From Comamonadaceae bacterium (GTDB lineage Bacteria > Pseudomonadota > Gammaproteobacteria > Burkholderiales > Burkholderiaceae_C): DNA of 64,000 nt. The position numbers and the translations under genes are program-made. Shown piece by piece: positions 25,558 to 36,452 of the stretch (its first letter is position 1; each line of letters opens with the position of its first letter). Location of the stretch: NCBI GenBank assembly GCA_027488115.1, contig JAIYCG010000026.1:1-64000 (forward strand), given 5' to 3'. The notes beneath the pieces are model-generated. The model searched no databases. It was not told the origin of the DNA and saw nothing but the letters and a program-made list of their open reading frames with translations.

Positions 25558-26700
25558 ATGAAACTTTCTTCTCAAACTGCAGTGCCTTGCTTATTCATGC
25601 GGGGTGGGACCTCCAAGGGGCCCTTTTACAATGCGGCCGACTTGCCTTCAGACATCGCGCTGAGAGACAAAGTGTTGTTGGCGGCCATGGGTTCGCCTGA
25701 CAAACGGCAAATTGATGGGTTGGGTGGGGCACATCCACTCACCAGCAAGGTGGGCATCGTGCGCCAAAGTGATGTGCCTGGCGTGGCGCTTGACTTTTTA
25801 TTTGCCCAGCTTCAGCCTGACAACGACACGGTCGATACCACGCCCAATTGCGGCAACATGCTGGCTGCAGTGCTGCCATTTGCCCTAGAAACAGGCATGC
25901 TCCAAGCGCAAGGTGATCAAACCACTTTTCGTGTGCTGACCCTGAACACCAACATGCAATGCGACATTACCGTCGACACCTCCGGTGGCATGGTGCAATA
26001 TGAAGGCAACGCGCGCATTGATGGCGCGCCAGGCACCTCAGCGCCTGTTGTGATTAATTTTTTAGACACCGCAGGTTCAGTTTGCTCAGGCTTGTTGCCA
26101 ACCGGCAAGGTCAGAGACACCTTGACAGTCACAGGTCAAGGATTTGCTCCTTTCACTTTGGATGTCACTTGCATCGACAACGGCATGCCCTTGGTGATGT
26201 TCAAGGCTTCTGATGTAGGCCGAACAGGTTATGAATCGGTGGCCGACATGAATGCTGATTCGGAACTCAAAACCAAAATTGAAGCGCTCAGATTGCAAGT
26301 CTCTTTGTTGATGGGCTTGGGCGACGTGAGTCAAAAAAACTATCCCAAAATGACCCTCATTGCACCCCCACAAAATGGCGGGGCTTTGACCACCCGCAGT
26401 TTCATTCCGCATGTGTGCCACGACGCCATTGGCGTTTTGGCAGCCGTCACGGTGGGAACCGCATGTGTGCTTGAAGGCTCGGTGTGCGATGGCATTGCTG
26501 TCATGCCCACTGGCGCTGCCAAAAATGTTTCGGTTGAACACCCCACGGGCGAATTCAGTGTGGCTTTGCAAACAGAACCTGCCCCCAATTTGCCGGGTGG
26601 ACAAAATGTGACGCAGGCAGCCTTGTTGAGAACGGCACGCCTTCTGATGCGAGGAGAGGTCATGGTGCCTGCTTCCTTGTGGTCCGGAACCAACTCTTAA
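25558..26700 (+). CDS. 4-oxalomesaconate tautomerase, PrpF family (GalD/LigU-like)
   Basis: A 380-residue PrpF-fold isomerase (two diaminopimelate-epimerase-like domains). Characteristic segments are PCLFMRGGTSKGPFYN near the N-terminus, LGGAHPLTSKVGIV, VDTTPNCGNMLAAVLPFAL and NYPKMTLIAPP. PrpF relatives shift double bonds in tricarboxylates. Beside ligJ and ligK it should interconvert tautomers of 4-oxalomesaconate, as GalD does in gallate catabolism and LigU in lignin catabolism. It is the first gene of the plus-strand operon. The ATG at 25558 gives the standard N-terminus; the track start at 25531 is a TTG. Confidence 0.88.
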   Translation: MKLSSQTAVPCLFMRGGTSKGPFYNAADLPSDIALRDKVLLAAMGSPDKRQIDGLGGAHPLTSKVGIVRQSDVPGVALDFLFAQLQPDNDTVDTTPNCGNMLAAVLPFALETGMLQAQGDQTTFRVLTLNTNMQCDITVDTSGGMVQYEGNARIDGAPGTSAPVVINFLDTAGSVCSGLLPTGKVRDTLTVTGQGFAPFTLDVTCIDNGMPLVMFKASDVGRTGYESVADMNADSELKTKIEALRLQVSLLMGLGDVSQKNYPKMTLIAPPQNGGALTTRSFIPHVCHDAIGVLAAVTVGTACVLEGSVCDGIAVMPTGAAKNVSVEHPTGEFSVALQTEPAPNLPGGQNVTQAALLRTARLLMRGEVMVPASLWSGTNS

Positions 26701-26733
26701 TTTTCTCATTTTACTTTTCAATTGGACATCGAC

Positions 26734-27780
26734 ATGAGTACTCAACACCCTTTGATCATCGACTGCCACGGTCACTACACCACAGCGCCCAAAGCTTTGG
26801 AAATCTGGCGCAATGCACAAATTGCCAATTTGAATACGCCTGAGCTCGGTCCTAAAGTGGCTGACCTCAAAATCAGCGACGACGAGTTGCGCGAATCGAT
26901 TGAGACCAATCAATTGCGTTTGATGAAAGAGCGCGGATCTGACCTCACTTTGTTCAGCCCACGCGCTAGTTTCATGGCACATCACATTGGCGACTTCAAT
27001 GTCTCTTCCACATGGGCGGCCATTTGTAACGAATTGTGCTACCGCGTGAGCCAACTCTTCCCAGACAACTTTGTGCCAGTGGCCATGCTGCCGCAGTCAC
27101 CTGGCGTCGATCCCGCTACTTGCATTCCTGAGTTGGAGCGCTGTGTCAAAGAGTATGGCAACGTGGGTATCAATTTAAATCCAGACCCCTCTGGTGGACA
27201 TTGGACTTCGCCCCCTTTAAGCGACAAGCAGTGGTATCCCATCTACGAAAAAATGGTGGAGTACAACATACCCGCCATGATTCACGTGAGCACCAGTTGC
27301 AACAACTGCTTCCACACCACTGGCGCCCATTATTTGAACGCTGACACGACCGCCTTCATGCAGTGTCTCACTTCCGATTTGTTCAAAGACTTTCCCACCT
27401 TGAAGTTCTTGATTCCCCATGGCGGTGGCGCTGTACCGTATCACTGGGGACGTTTTCGCGGTTTGGCGCAAGAATTGAAAAAGCCCTTGTTGCAAGACCA
27501 TTTGCTCAAGAACATTTTTTTCGACACTTGCGTTTATCACCAGCCCGGCATCGATTTGCTGACCAAGGTGATTCCAGTCGACAACATTTTGTTTGCATCA
27601 GAAATGATTGGTGCTGTGCGCGGAATTGACCCCGAAACCGGTCACTACTTTGACGATACCAAGCGATATATCCAATCTTCCAGCATCTTGAACGATGAGC
27701 AGCGCTACAAAATTTACGAAGGCAACACCCGCAAAGTGTTCCCACGTTTGGACATGCACTTGAAGGCCAAAGGCCTGTAA
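26734..27780 (+). CDS. ligJ: 4-oxalomesaconate hydratase (LigJ/PmdE)
   Basis: A 348-residue amidohydrolase-superfamily hydratase. It begins with the metal motif [22 protein letters not shown] (His12, His14), typical of LigJ. Other signatures are [14 protein letters not shown], the aromatic-rich [47 protein letters not shown] and a C-terminal [18 protein letters not shown]. It adds water to 4-oxalomesaconate to form 4-carboxy-4-hydroxy-2-oxoadipate in the cytoplasm. The ATG at 26734 is preferred to the TTG at 26722. It lies between the tautomerase and the aldolase, matching the pathway order. Confidence 0.93.
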   Translation: MSTQHPLIIDCHGHYTTAPKALEIWRNAQIANLNTPELGPKVADLKISDDELRESIETNQLRLMKERGSDLTLFSPRASFMAHHIGDFNVSSTWAAICNELCYRVSQLFPDNFVPVAMLPQSPGVDPATCIPELERCVKEYGNVGINLNPDPSGGHWTSPPLSDKQWYPIYEKMVEYNIPAMIHVSTSCNNCFHTTGAHYLNADTTAFMQCLTSDLFKDFPTLKFLIPHGGGAVPYHWGRFRGLAQELKKPLLQDHLLKNIFFDTCVYHQPGIDLLTKVIPVDNILFASEMIGAVRGIDPETGHYFDDTKRYIQSSSILNDEQRYKIYEGNTRKVFPRLDMHLKAKGL

Positions 27781-27826
27781 GCCCGCATTCAATTCAATCG
27801 ATACACCTTTAATCTTTGGAGTCAAC

Positions 27827-28510
27827 ATGACTGAACTCGGAATTGTGAAACGCAACATCACCCGCGCTGACAAAGCGGCCGTCGAAAAATTGGGCCGATT
27901 TGGTGTGGCCACGGTGCACGAGGCTATGGGCCGTGTGGGCCTTATGCAGAAGTACATGCGCCCCATCTACAGCGGCGTTCCGGTTTCAGGCACAGCCGTA
28001 ACGGTGCTGTTGCACCCTGGAGACAACTGGATGATGCACGTTGTCGCAGAGCAAATTCAACCTGGCGATATCGTGGTGGCGGCCATCAGCGCAGACAATT
28101 GCGATGGCTTCTTTGGCGATTTGTTGGCAACGTCTTTCATGGCGCGCGGTGCAAAAGCCTTGGTGATCGATGCTGGCGTGCGTGACGTCCGGGAGCTTAC
28201 GGCCATGGGCTTTCCAGTTTGGAGCAAGGGCATCAGCGCCAAGGGGACGATCAAATCTACTTTAGGATCTGTCAACATTCCAGTGGTTTGCGCGGGTGTG
28301 AACGTCAATCCAGGTGATGCAATCGTGGCAGATGATGACGGCGTGGTGGTGGTGCCAGCAGCATGGGCTCAAAAGGTTGCCGATGCCGCTGAAGCCCGTG
28401 AAGCCAACGAAGGTGAGAAACGCGCCAAATTGGCGGCTGGCGTATTGGGCTTGGACATGTACAACATGCGGGAACCTTTGGCCAAAGCTGGATTGAAATA
28501 CATTGATTGA
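27827..28510 (+). CDS. ligK: 4-carboxy-4-hydroxy-2-oxoadipate aldolase / oxaloacetate decarboxylase (LigK/PmdF)
   Basis: A 227-residue class II (metal-dependent) aldolase of the RraA-like fold. The active-site stretch [31 protein letters not shown] contains the family Arg119 and Asp120 and the metal-binding acidic groups. The C-terminal [20 protein letters not shown] is also typical. It splits 4-carboxy-4-hydroxy-2-oxoadipate into pyruvate and oxaloacetate, the last step of the protocatechuate 4,5-cleavage route, and can decarboxylate oxaloacetate. Confidence 0.93.
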   Translation: MTELGIVKRNITRADKAAVEKLGRFGVATVHEAMGRVGLMQKYMRPIYSGVPVSGTAVTVLLHPGDNWMMHVVAEQIQPGDIVVAAISADNCDGFFGDLLATSFMARGAKALVIDAGVRDVRELTAMGFPVWSKGISAKGTIKSTLGSVNIPVVCAGVNVNPGDAIVADDDGVVVVPAAWAQKVADAAEAREANEGEKRAKLAAGVLGLDMYNMREPLAKAGLKYID

Positions 28511-28555
28511 ATTTTTCACAAAGCCTTTTCAGCATTCTTTGAATCAGGACCCACC

Positions 28556-29410
28556 ATGATGTTCAACACACGTGTTCAATTTAAATGGCGTTGGCTGGCT
28601 GTTGCTTTCTTAAGCCTGTCTCTCAGTGCTTGTTTGAATCTCACAATTGTCTCGAACAAAGCTGAGACGTCAGTCAATGCGAAACTTGAAACAGCTTCTG
28701 CTGAAGTCCGACAAGCATTGGCACCTACGGGTGTATTTCGCGTTGGTGTTTATCCAGGCAGTCCTACCTCTTGGGTTAAAGATCCTAAAACCGGGGAGAG
28801 TGTGGGCATTGCGCTTGACTTGGGCAAAGCCTTGGCGATGCGAATGAAAGTGCCTGTTCAGGTGATCGAGTTCGATCGCTTGGCATTGGTTTTGGATGCA
28901 TTGAAAGAAGGCAAAGTAGATTTTACATTTACAAACGCAACGGCTGCTCGCGCGAAAGACATGGACTTCACACCGCCCATGGTTCGTTTGGAATTGGGCT
29001 ATCTTGTTGTGGGTGCCAGCCCCCTCAAATCTGTGACAGAAATGGACCAAGCTGGCATGCGCATCGGCGTGAGTCAAGGAAGTTCATCGCAAGGTGTACT
29101 GACGCAACTCTACAAACAGGCTACGGTGGTGCCCGCAGATTCTTTGTCAAAAGCGCAGACCATGCTGAACGCCAAACAGATCGATGCATTTGCAACCAAC
29201 AAAGGGATCTTGTTTGAGATGTCAGATGCGTTGCCTGGCAGTCGTGTGATCGAAGGTCGATGGGGTTTGGAAAATTTGGCGATTGCCGTTCCTAAGGGGC
29301 GTGAAGCGGGACGCTTGTTTGTCCAAAATTTTGCAAATGAAATGACGCAAAACGGAGAACTGGACAAAGCCATACAACGATCCGGTTTGCGCGGCACAGT
29401 CCGTGACTAA
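28556..29410 (+). CDS. Family 3 solute-binding lipoprotein inserted in the protocatechuate operon
   Basis: A 284-residue periplasmic binding protein of the polar-amino-acid (SBP_bac_3) type. The N-terminus is a lipoprotein signal with lipobox LSAC (Cys26). The mature domain has GVFRVGVYPGSPTSWVKDPKTGESVGIALDLGKALAMRMKV, DFTFTNATAARAKDMDFTPPMV and a C-terminal GLENLAIAVPKGREAGRLF. It has no ABC permease or ATPase neighbours, so it is an orphan receptor. Its place between ligK and ligI implies a ligand linked to protocatechuate metabolism, or a sensing role; this is inference. Confidence 0.85.
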   Translation: MMFNTRVQFKWRWLAVAFLSLSLSACLNLTIVSNKAETSVNAKLETASAEVRQALAPTGVFRVGVYPGSPTSWVKDPKTGESVGIALDLGKALAMRMKVPVQVIEFDRLALVLDALKEGKVDFTFTNATAARAKDMDFTPPMVRLELGYLVVGASPLKSVTEMDQAGMRIGVSQGSSSQGVLTQLYKQATVVPADSLSKAQTMLNAKQIDAFATNKGILFEMSDALPGSRVIEGRWGLENLAIAVPKGREAGRLFVQNFANEMTQNGELDKAIQRSGLRGTVRD

Positions 29411-29432
29411 AGCTTTAACCTAGAAAGACACT

Positions 29433-30416
29433 ATGAAAAACTTTCGCAATTTGATGCAAATACTTGGCTTGGCCTTGGCTACGTTAACCACGGCCCACGT
29501 GTTGGCTCAGTCGAACAACAACTATCCCAATAAGCCAGTGAAAATTGTGGTGGGTTACGCGCCTGGCGGCGCTGTCGATGTGGTGGCGCGCACCTTGGGC
29601 CAAAGCCTCGGCGCTCAGTTGGGTCAGAGTTTTGTCGTTGAAAATAAGCCTGGTGCCGGCACCAACATTGCAGTGAAATCAGTGATCTCAGCTGATCCTG
29701 ATGGGTATACCTTGATGTTGGCTGCCAACGCTTTGGCGGCCAACATGGCCTTGTACCAACCCATGCCCTTTGATGCTGAAAAAGAATTGACAGCTGTGTC
29801 ATTGGTGGGTCGAGTGCCAGTGGTCATTGCCGCCAACCCCAACGCGCCTTTCTCTTCAGTTGCCAAATTGATCGAGGCTGCCAAGGCCAAGCCTGGTCAA
29901 ATTGCTTTCGCCAGTCCTGGCAATGGTTCTACGCCCCACATGGCCATTGAATTTTTTGCCAAAGCCGCAGGCATTGATTTACAACACATCCCTTACAAAG
30001 GCGGCTCCCCTGCCATCACCGATACCATCGGCGGTCAGTTGCCCTTGGTGGCTGTGAATGCTCTAGAAGTATTGCCCCATGTGAAAAGCGGCAAGCTCAA
30101 AGTCTTGGCGGTTCTGAGTCCCACGCGCAGTGTCATTTACCCAGATGTTCCCACCATCGCTGAATCTGGATTCCCAGGTTTTGAGGCCTCTGTTTGGTAC
30201 GGATTTGTGGCGCCTGCTGCCACCCCCAAACCCATCGTTGTGAAGTTGCATGCGGAAATACAAAAAGCACTTCAAACCAAAGAAGTGAAAGACCGAATGA
30301 GCGCCGTGGGTGGCGAAGTCATCCCGGGTTCATCAGACATGTTTGCAGCCTTGATCCGCAGCGAACGCCAGCGTTATGAAAAGTTAGTTCGCGAAGCTAA
30401 CATCAAACCTGATTAA
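29433..30416 (+). CDS. Bug/TctC-family periplasmic solute-binding protein
   Basis: A 327-residue binding protein with the signal peptide MKNFRNLMQILGLALATLTTAHVLAQ. Motifs are YPNKPVKIVVGYAPGGAVDVVARTLGQSL, VVENKPGAGTNIAVKSVISADPDGYTLM and PAATPKPIVVKLHAEIQKAL. It lies inside the protocatechuate operon between the family 3 binding protein and ligI, where some Comamonas operons carry a dedicated aromatic-acid permease (pmdK) instead. A likely ligand is protocatechuate or another aromatic carboxylate. TctAB partners are absent. Confidence 0.9.
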   Translation: MKNFRNLMQILGLALATLTTAHVLAQSNNNYPNKPVKIVVGYAPGGAVDVVARTLGQSLGAQLGQSFVVENKPGAGTNIAVKSVISADPDGYTLMLAANALAANMALYQPMPFDAEKELTAVSLVGRVPVVIAANPNAPFSSVAKLIEAAKAKPGQIAFASPGNGSTPHMAIEFFAKAAGIDLQHIPYKGGSPAITDTIGGQLPLVAVNALEVLPHVKSGKLKVLAVLSPTRSVIYPDVPTIAESGFPGFEASVWYGFVAPAATPKPIVVKLHAEIQKALQTKEVKDRMSAVGGEVIPGSSDMFAALIRSERQRYEKLVREANIKPD

Positions 30417-30449
30417 TTCTGACCCGTTTAACTTTGTAGAAAGCAACTC

Positions 30450-31366
30450 ATGGAATTTCAAAAAACCCCTGGCTGGTTAGATTGGTATGCAGGCCCTAGC
30501 AAGCCCACATTCAAATTACCGGCTGGTGCAGTCGATTCGCATTGCCATGTGTTTGGACCTGGTGCTGAGTTTCCTTACGCACCAGAGCGCAAATACACAC
30601 CTTGTGATGCTTCCAAGCAGCAACTTTATGCGCTGCGTGATCACCTAGGATTTGCACGCAACGTTGTGGTGGGTGCAAGTTGCCATGGTTCAGACAATCG
30701 CGCCACTGTAGACGCTTTGCTCAACTCGAATGGCAAAGCTCGCGGCGTGGCCACTGTCAAGCGCAGTGTCACTGACGAAGAATTACAAGCCATGCATGAT
30801 GCGGGCGTTCGTGGCGTGCGCTTTAATTTTGTGAAGCGCTTGGTTGACTTCACCCCCAAAGATGAACTGATGGAAATAGCTGGACGCATTGCCAAGCTGG
30901 GCTGGCATGTGGTCATCTACTTTGAAGCTGTTGACCTGCCCGAGTTGTGGGACTTCTTCACAGGCCTGCCCACGGTCGTGGTGGTTGATCACATGGGCAC
31001 ACCCGATGTGAAGCTGCCTGTGGATGGCCCTCAGTTTCAATTGTTTTTAAAGTTCATGCGAGAGCACAGCAACGTCTGGTGCAAAGTGACTTGCCCAGAG
31101 CGTTTGTCTGTTACTGGCTCACCTGCTTTGCATGGTGAGCAAAATGCATACCAAGATGTCGTGCCATTTGCCAAAGCCATTGTTGACGAGTTTCCCGATC
31201 GGGTGCTGTGGGGCACCGACTGGCCACATCCCAATTTGAAAAAACACATGCCCGATGACGGTCTCTTGGTGGACTTTATTCCGCACATTGCCACCACACC
31301 GGCACTTCAGCAGAAGTTGTTGGTGAGCAATCCCATGCGCCTTTACTGGCCAGAGGAGAAAATTTA

Positions 31367-31367
<1 letters not shown>
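30450..31367 (+). CDS. ligI: 2-pyrone-4,6-dicarboxylate hydrolase (LigI/PmdD)
   Basis: A 305-residue amidohydrolase-superfamily lactonase. The N-terminal AVDSHCHVFGPGAEFPYAPERKYTPCDAS with His31 and His33 is diagnostic of LigI. VVVDHMGTPD (His181) and VLWGTDWPHPN (Asp257) complete the active site. It opens 2-pyrone-4,6-dicarboxylate to 4-oxalomesaconate. Its stop and the ligA start share one base (TAATG), so the two are translationally coupled. Confidence 0.94.
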
Positions 31368-32679
<1,312 letters not shown>

Positions 32680-32694
32680 ACTGAGGAAAAACGA

Positions 32695-33651
32695 ATGTCT
32701 AAAACAATCAAAGTTGCGTTGGCTGGTGCTGGCGCTTTCGGTATCAAACACTTAGATGGCATCAAGAACATTGATGGCGTCGAAGTCGTTTCACTGATAG
32801 GCCGCGAATTTCATAAAACCAAAGAGGTTGCCGACAAATATGGCATTGGCCATGTGACCACAGACTTGGCCGATAGTCTGGCGCTCCCAGAGGTTGATGC
32901 CGTGATTTTGTGCACCCCTACACAAATGCACGCATCGCAATCGATTGCTTGTTTGAAAGCGGGCAAGCACGTACAGGTTGAAATTCCTTTGGCAGACAGC
33001 TGGAAGGATGCAGAAGAAGTGGTTCGTTTGGCCAAAGAATCAGGCAAGGTAGCCATGTGTGGCCACACGCGCCGTTTTAACCCTAGCCATCAATGGGTGA
33101 ACCACAAAATCAAGGCTGGCGAATTCAACATTCAGCAAATGGATGTGCAAACTTATTTCTTCCGCCGCACCAACATGAATGCGTTGGGCCAAGCACGCAG
33201 TTGGACAGACCATTTGCTGTGGCACCATGCGGCCCACACCGTTGATCTGTTTGCCTATCAAGCTGGCAGCCCCATTGTGAAAGCCAATGCGGTACAGGGG
33301 CCGATTCATCCCACATTGGGCATCGCCATGGACATGAGCATTCAGTTGCAAGCTGCCAATGGCGCCATTTGCACTTTGAGCTTGTCCTTCAACAACGATG
33401 GTCCTTTGGGAACCTATTTCCGATACATCGGCGACACGGGCACCTACTTGGCCCGCTACGATGACTTGTACACCGGCAAGGAAGAGCAAATTGATGTGTC
33501 CAAAGTGGATGTCTCGATGAACGGCATTGAACTGCAAGACCGTGAATTCTTTGCCGCCATTCGAGATGGCCGTGAACCCAACTCGAGCGTGGCGCAAGTA
33601 CTGCCTTGCTATCAGGTGCTGCACAATCTCGAGCAACAACTGAACGCGTAA
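32695..33651 (+). CDS. ligC: 4-carboxy-2-hydroxymuconate-6-semialdehyde dehydrogenase (LigC/PmdC)
   Basis: A 318-residue Gfo/Idh/MocA-fold NADP-dependent dehydrogenase. It has the Rossmann motif VALAGAGAFGIKHLDGIKN at the N-terminus, the KHVQVEIPLADSW segment holding the usual active-site region, and MCGHTRRFNPSHQWVNHKI. It oxidises the ring-cleavage semialdehyde (as hemiacetal) to 2-pyrone-4,6-dicarboxylate, the LigI substrate. It is the last gene of the operon, 15 bases after ligB with GAGGAAAA upstream, and is followed by a strong terminator. Confidence 0.94.
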   Translation: MSKTIKVALAGAGAFGIKHLDGIKNIDGVEVVSLIGREFHKTKEVADKYGIGHVTTDLADSLALPEVDAVILCTPTQMHASQSIACLKAGKHVQVEIPLADSWKDAEEVVRLAKESGKVAMCGHTRRFNPSHQWVNHKIKAGEFNIQQMDVQTYFFRRTNMNALGQARSWTDHLLWHHAAHTVDLFAYQAGSPIVKANAVQGPIHPTLGIAMDMSIQLQAANGAICTLSLSFNNDGPLGTYFRYIGDTGTYLARYDDLYTGKEEQIDVSKVDVSMNGIELQDREFFAAIRDGREPNSSVAQVLPCYQVLHNLEQQLNA

Positions 33652-33666
33652 GCTTGTGCGCTTCAC

Positions 33667-33698
33667 AAAATGGCTGTGATTTTCACAGCCATTTTTTT
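33667..33698 (+). terminator. Rho-independent terminator of the protocatechuate operon
   Basis: AAAATGGCTGTGA-TTT-TCACAGCCATTTT is a perfect 13-bp hairpin with a 3-base loop, followed by more T residues. It lies 16 bases past the ligC stop and isolates the operon from the tetR gene. Confidence 0.92.
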
Positions 33699-33721
33699 GG
33701 GGTGCCATTGAATTGACCATG

Positions 33722-33742
33722 AACTAAATGGTACATTTCGCG
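33722..33742. promoter_or_regulatory. Candidate TetR operator, copy 1 (tetR start)
   Basis: AACTAAATGGTACATTTCGCG ends one base before the tetR ATG. It matches a second 21-base site at 34480-34500 at 16 of 21 positions. A site over the start codon fits autorepression. Confidence 0.5.
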
Positions 33743-33743
33743 C

Positions 33744-34409
33744 ATGGTGACCTCTGAAAAACAAACTGTCCGTAAGCAAAAGACCCGAACCAACGACCCT
33801 GAACGGACGATGGCTGAAATCTTGTCTGTGGCCACCAAAGAGTTTGCTGACAAAGGCTTGGCGGGGGCGCGAATTGACGAAATTGCGGCTGCCACGCGCA
33901 CCAGCAAACGAATGATCTACTACTACTTTGCAAGCAAAGAGGGCTTGTACTTGGCGGTATTAGAAGCCGCCTATCGGGGCATGCGACAAATTGAATCTGA
34001 TTTGCATCTTCAAGACTTGCCGCCCGTTCAAGCCTTGAAAGCGCTGGTTGAGTTTACTTACGACCATCACCAACAGAACGAGAATTTCATTCGCTTGGTC
34101 ATGAGCGAAAACATTCAGCGAGGCGAGTACATTGGCCAGAGCAAAGACATTCAACAGCTCAATGGCTCCGCCATTGAGACACTTCAAAATTTATATGAGA
34201 GAGGTGTGAAGAGCGGTGATTTTCGGCCTGGACTGACACCCTTGGACATTCACTCTGCTATTTCAGCGTTGACATTTTTCAATGTTTCAAACCAACACAC
34301 CTTTGGGCTCATTTTTAAAAAGAAAAACGCACCAGGAAAAGCCCAGACGCTTTCACGCGCGAATGTGGTGAGTTTGATTTTGAATTTTGTTGCCAAGCCC
34401 TTAAGTTAG
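33744..34409 (+). CDS. TetR/AcrR-family regulator
   Basis: A 221-residue regulator. The N-terminal helix-turn-helix is clear: ILSVATKEFADKGLAGARIDEIAAATRTSKRMIYYYFASKEGLYLAVLEAAY. The remainder is helical and of the TetR C-terminal 6/AcrR type, with a hydrophobic pocket. It lies between the protocatechuate operon and the TRAP transporter genes on the same strand, and copies of a shared 21-bp motif precede both it and dctQ. It therefore probably represses the TRAP genes in response to an aromatic or hydroaromatic acid. The inducer is unknown. Confidence 0.88.
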   Translation: MVTSEKQTVRKQKTRTNDPERTMAEILSVATKEFADKGLAGARIDEIAAATRTSKRMIYYYFASKEGLYLAVLEAAYRGMRQIESDLHLQDLPPVQALKALVEFTYDHHQQNENFIRLVMSENIQRGEYIGQSKDIQQLNGSAIETLQNLYERGVKSGDFRPGLTPLDIHSAISALTFFNVSNQHTFGLIFKKKNAPGKAQTLSRANVVSLILNFVAKPLS

Positions 34410-34479
34410 TTCGTTCTGGCATAACAGGTAGCTTGTGTTGAGACTTAAATATAGGGTTTTTACTTATATTTACTAAACT

Positions 34480-34500
34480 AACTATTTTGTACATTTTACG
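34480..34500. promoter_or_regulatory. Candidate TetR operator, copy 2 (upstream of TRAP genes)
   Basis: AACTATTTTGTACATTTTACG shares AACTA, TGTACATTT-like and CG positions with the site at the tetR start (16 of 21). It lies 29 bases before the dctQ ATG in a strongly AT-rich promoter region. Confidence 0.5.
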
Positions 34501-34529
34501 TAGCCCTCTATTTTTTTTCAAAAGCTCCC

Positions 34530-35066
34530 ATGAACAAGTTTCTGGACATCTACTGCAAGTTTCTCAAGGTCATCATGGCTGCCTTTTTGGCAGTCATGGT
34601 GGTCTTGGTGTTTGGCAATGTGGTTTTGCGCTACGCCTTTAATTCTGGACTGACCATTTCAGAGGAACTGTCACGCTGGTTGTTTGTCTGGGTGACCTTT
34701 TTGGGCGCCATTGTGGCCATGAAAGAGGGCGCACATTTGGGGTCAGATACCTTGGTCTCGCGCTTGTCAGTGGCAAATCAAAAAGCTTGTTTTGTGTTGG
34801 GCCATCTTTTGATGCTGGGTATTTGTTACTTGTTGTTCAAAGGATCTTACGAACAAGTCATCATCAACTGGACCACCACCAGCGCAGTGATGGAAGTATC
34901 AATGGCCATGTTCTACGCGTGTGGCTTGGTCTTGGCCGTTTCTGGTGCCTTAATTTTGTTGAATCAATTGGTGCGATTGGCCAGAGGACAACTGGCAGAA
35001 GGTGAGCTGATTGGTATTCGGGAATCTGAAGAAGAGCCCATTGATGCGCCCGCTCCCTTGAAATAA
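34530..35066 (+). CDS. dctQ: TRAP transporter small permease (DctQ)
   Basis: A 178-residue four-helix membrane protein. Features are FLKVIMAAFLAVMVVLVFGNVVLRYAFNSGLTISEELSRWLFVWVTFLGAIVAMKEGAHLG, the DctQ hallmark, then two further membrane segments and a charged cytoplasmic tail. It forms the permease complex with the DctM protein encoded 11 bases downstream. The TRAP genes follow tetR and precede shikimate/quinate genes, so a hydroaromatic or aromatic carboxylate is the probable substrate. Confidence 0.92.
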   Translation: MNKFLDIYCKFLKVIMAAFLAVMVVLVFGNVVLRYAFNSGLTISEELSRWLFVWVTFLGAIVAMKEGAHLGSDTLVSRLSVANQKACFVLGHLLMLGICYLLFKGSYEQVIINWTTTSAVMEVSMAMFYACGLVLAVSGALILLNQLVRLARGQLAEGELIGIRESEEEPIDAPAPLK

Positions 35067-35077
35067 GAAAGAACACC

Positions 35078-36355
35078 ATGACCATCGCCGTCTTCTTAGG
35101 ATCCCTGCTTGCCGCTATGGCGTTGGGCGTACCGATTGCTTTTTCATTGCTGATTTGCGGAGCTGCACTCATGTGGCACATGAACATGTTTGACGCGCAA
35201 ATTTTGGCGCAAAACGTGATTGAAGGTGCCAACAGCTTCCCCTTGCTGGCTGTGCCGTTTTTCATGCTCGCGGGTGAGATCATGAACACGGGTGGTCTTT
35301 CGCGTCGGATTGTCGATTTTGCTTTAGCGCTTGTGGGTCACATTCGCGGTGGTTTGGGTTATGTGACCATTGTGGCTGCATGTTTATTGTCAGCCTTGTC
35401 TGGATCTGCCGTTGCTGACGCTGCTGCACTGACAGCATTGCTTTTACCGATGATGGTCAAGGCAGGACATGACAAATCTCGCAGCGGTGGTTTGATCGCA
35501 GCGTGTGGTGTCATTGGCCCCATCATTCCGCCTTCCATTGGCTTTGTGATTTTTGGCGTCGCAGCCAATGTGTCAATCAGCAAGTTATTTTTGGCTGGTA
35601 TTTTTCCCGGTATCGTTTTGGCTGCGGGCTTATGGCTGACTTGGTGGTGGTTGACTCGCAAAGAGCATCTCGAACCACCTCCCAGAAAAACGACTGCAGA
35701 AGTTTTCAAAGCTCTGAGAGATGCTGGATGGGCACTCATGTTGCCATTGATCATTTTGGTGGGACTTCGCATGGGCGTCTTTACCCCGACTGAAGCTGCA
35801 GTTGTAGCAGCTGTCTATGCGCTCTTCGTTGCCACTGTGATTTACAAAGAATTGAATTGGCGCCAGTTGTATCAAGTCTTTGAAACTGCTGCTCGCACCA
35901 CGGCTGTGGTGATGTTCTTGGTAGCTGCTGCCATGGTCTCTGCTTGGCTGATCACAGTGGCAAACTTGCCGGGTCAAGTTGTCACTTTGCTCCAGCCCTT
36001 GTTGGACAATCCAACCTTGCTGTTGATGGCCATCATGTTACTGGTCATGATTGTGGGTACGGCCATGGACATGACCCCCACCATTTTGATTTTGACCCCC
36101 GTCTTAATGCCGATTGTCAAAGCAGCGGGTATCGACCCTGTTTACTTTGGTGTTTTGTTCATCATCAACAACTCCATTGGTTTGGTCACGCCGCCTGTGG
36201 GTACCGTTTTGAATGTGGTGGCGGGTGTTGGCCGAATGCGAATGGACGATGTGACCAGAGGCGTGATGCCCTTCATGGCCGTTCAATTCTTGGTCATGTT
36301 CTTGATGGTTTTGTTTCCATCCATCGTGATGGTCCCCGCAAGATGGTTTTATTGA
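35078..36355 (+). CDS. dctM: TRAP transporter large permease (DctM)
   Basis: A 425-residue membrane protein with about twelve hydrophobic helices. Family signatures are NSFPLLAVPFFMLAGEIMNTGG, CLLSALSGSAVADAAALTALLLPMMVKAGHD, ACGVIGPIIPPSIGFVIFGV and GMFTPTEAAVVAAVYAL-like segments (here GVFTPTEAAVVAA). It carries the Na+-coupled transport path. It pairs with the preceding DctQ and the following DctP. Confidence 0.94.
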   Translation: MTIAVFLGSLLAAMALGVPIAFSLLICGAALMWHMNMFDAQILAQNVIEGANSFPLLAVPFFMLAGEIMNTGGLSRRIVDFALALVGHIRGGLGYVTIVAACLLSALSGSAVADAAALTALLLPMMVKAGHDKSRSGGLIAACGVIGPIIPPSIGFVIFGVAANVSISKLFLAGIFPGIVLAAGLWLTWWWLTRKEHLEPPPRKTTAEVFKALRDAGWALMLPLIILVGLRMGVFTPTEAAVVAAVYALFVATVIYKELNWRQLYQVFETAARTTAVVMFLVAAAMVSAWLITVANLPGQVVTLLQPLLDNPTLLLMAIMLLVMIVGTAMDMTPTILILTPVLMPIVKAAGIDPVYFGVLFIINNSIGLVTPPVGTVLNVVAGVGRMRMDDVTRGVMPFMAVQFLVMFLMVLFPSIVMVPARWFY

Positions 36356-36452
36356 CCGCCTGATCTTTTTCCATTCACTGCTTGTTCGGGTACGCCATGC
36401 AGTTGAATCCTTGTTCTGCGTACGACCATCCATTTCATCAGGAGACACAGAC

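Noticed and set aside
26086-27054. 322-residue minus-strand ORF across the tautomerase and ligJ genes
   Set aside because: It is antisense to two well-supported genes, has no ribosome-binding site or domain signature, and its His/Gln/Cys-rich composition is typical of a shadow frame.
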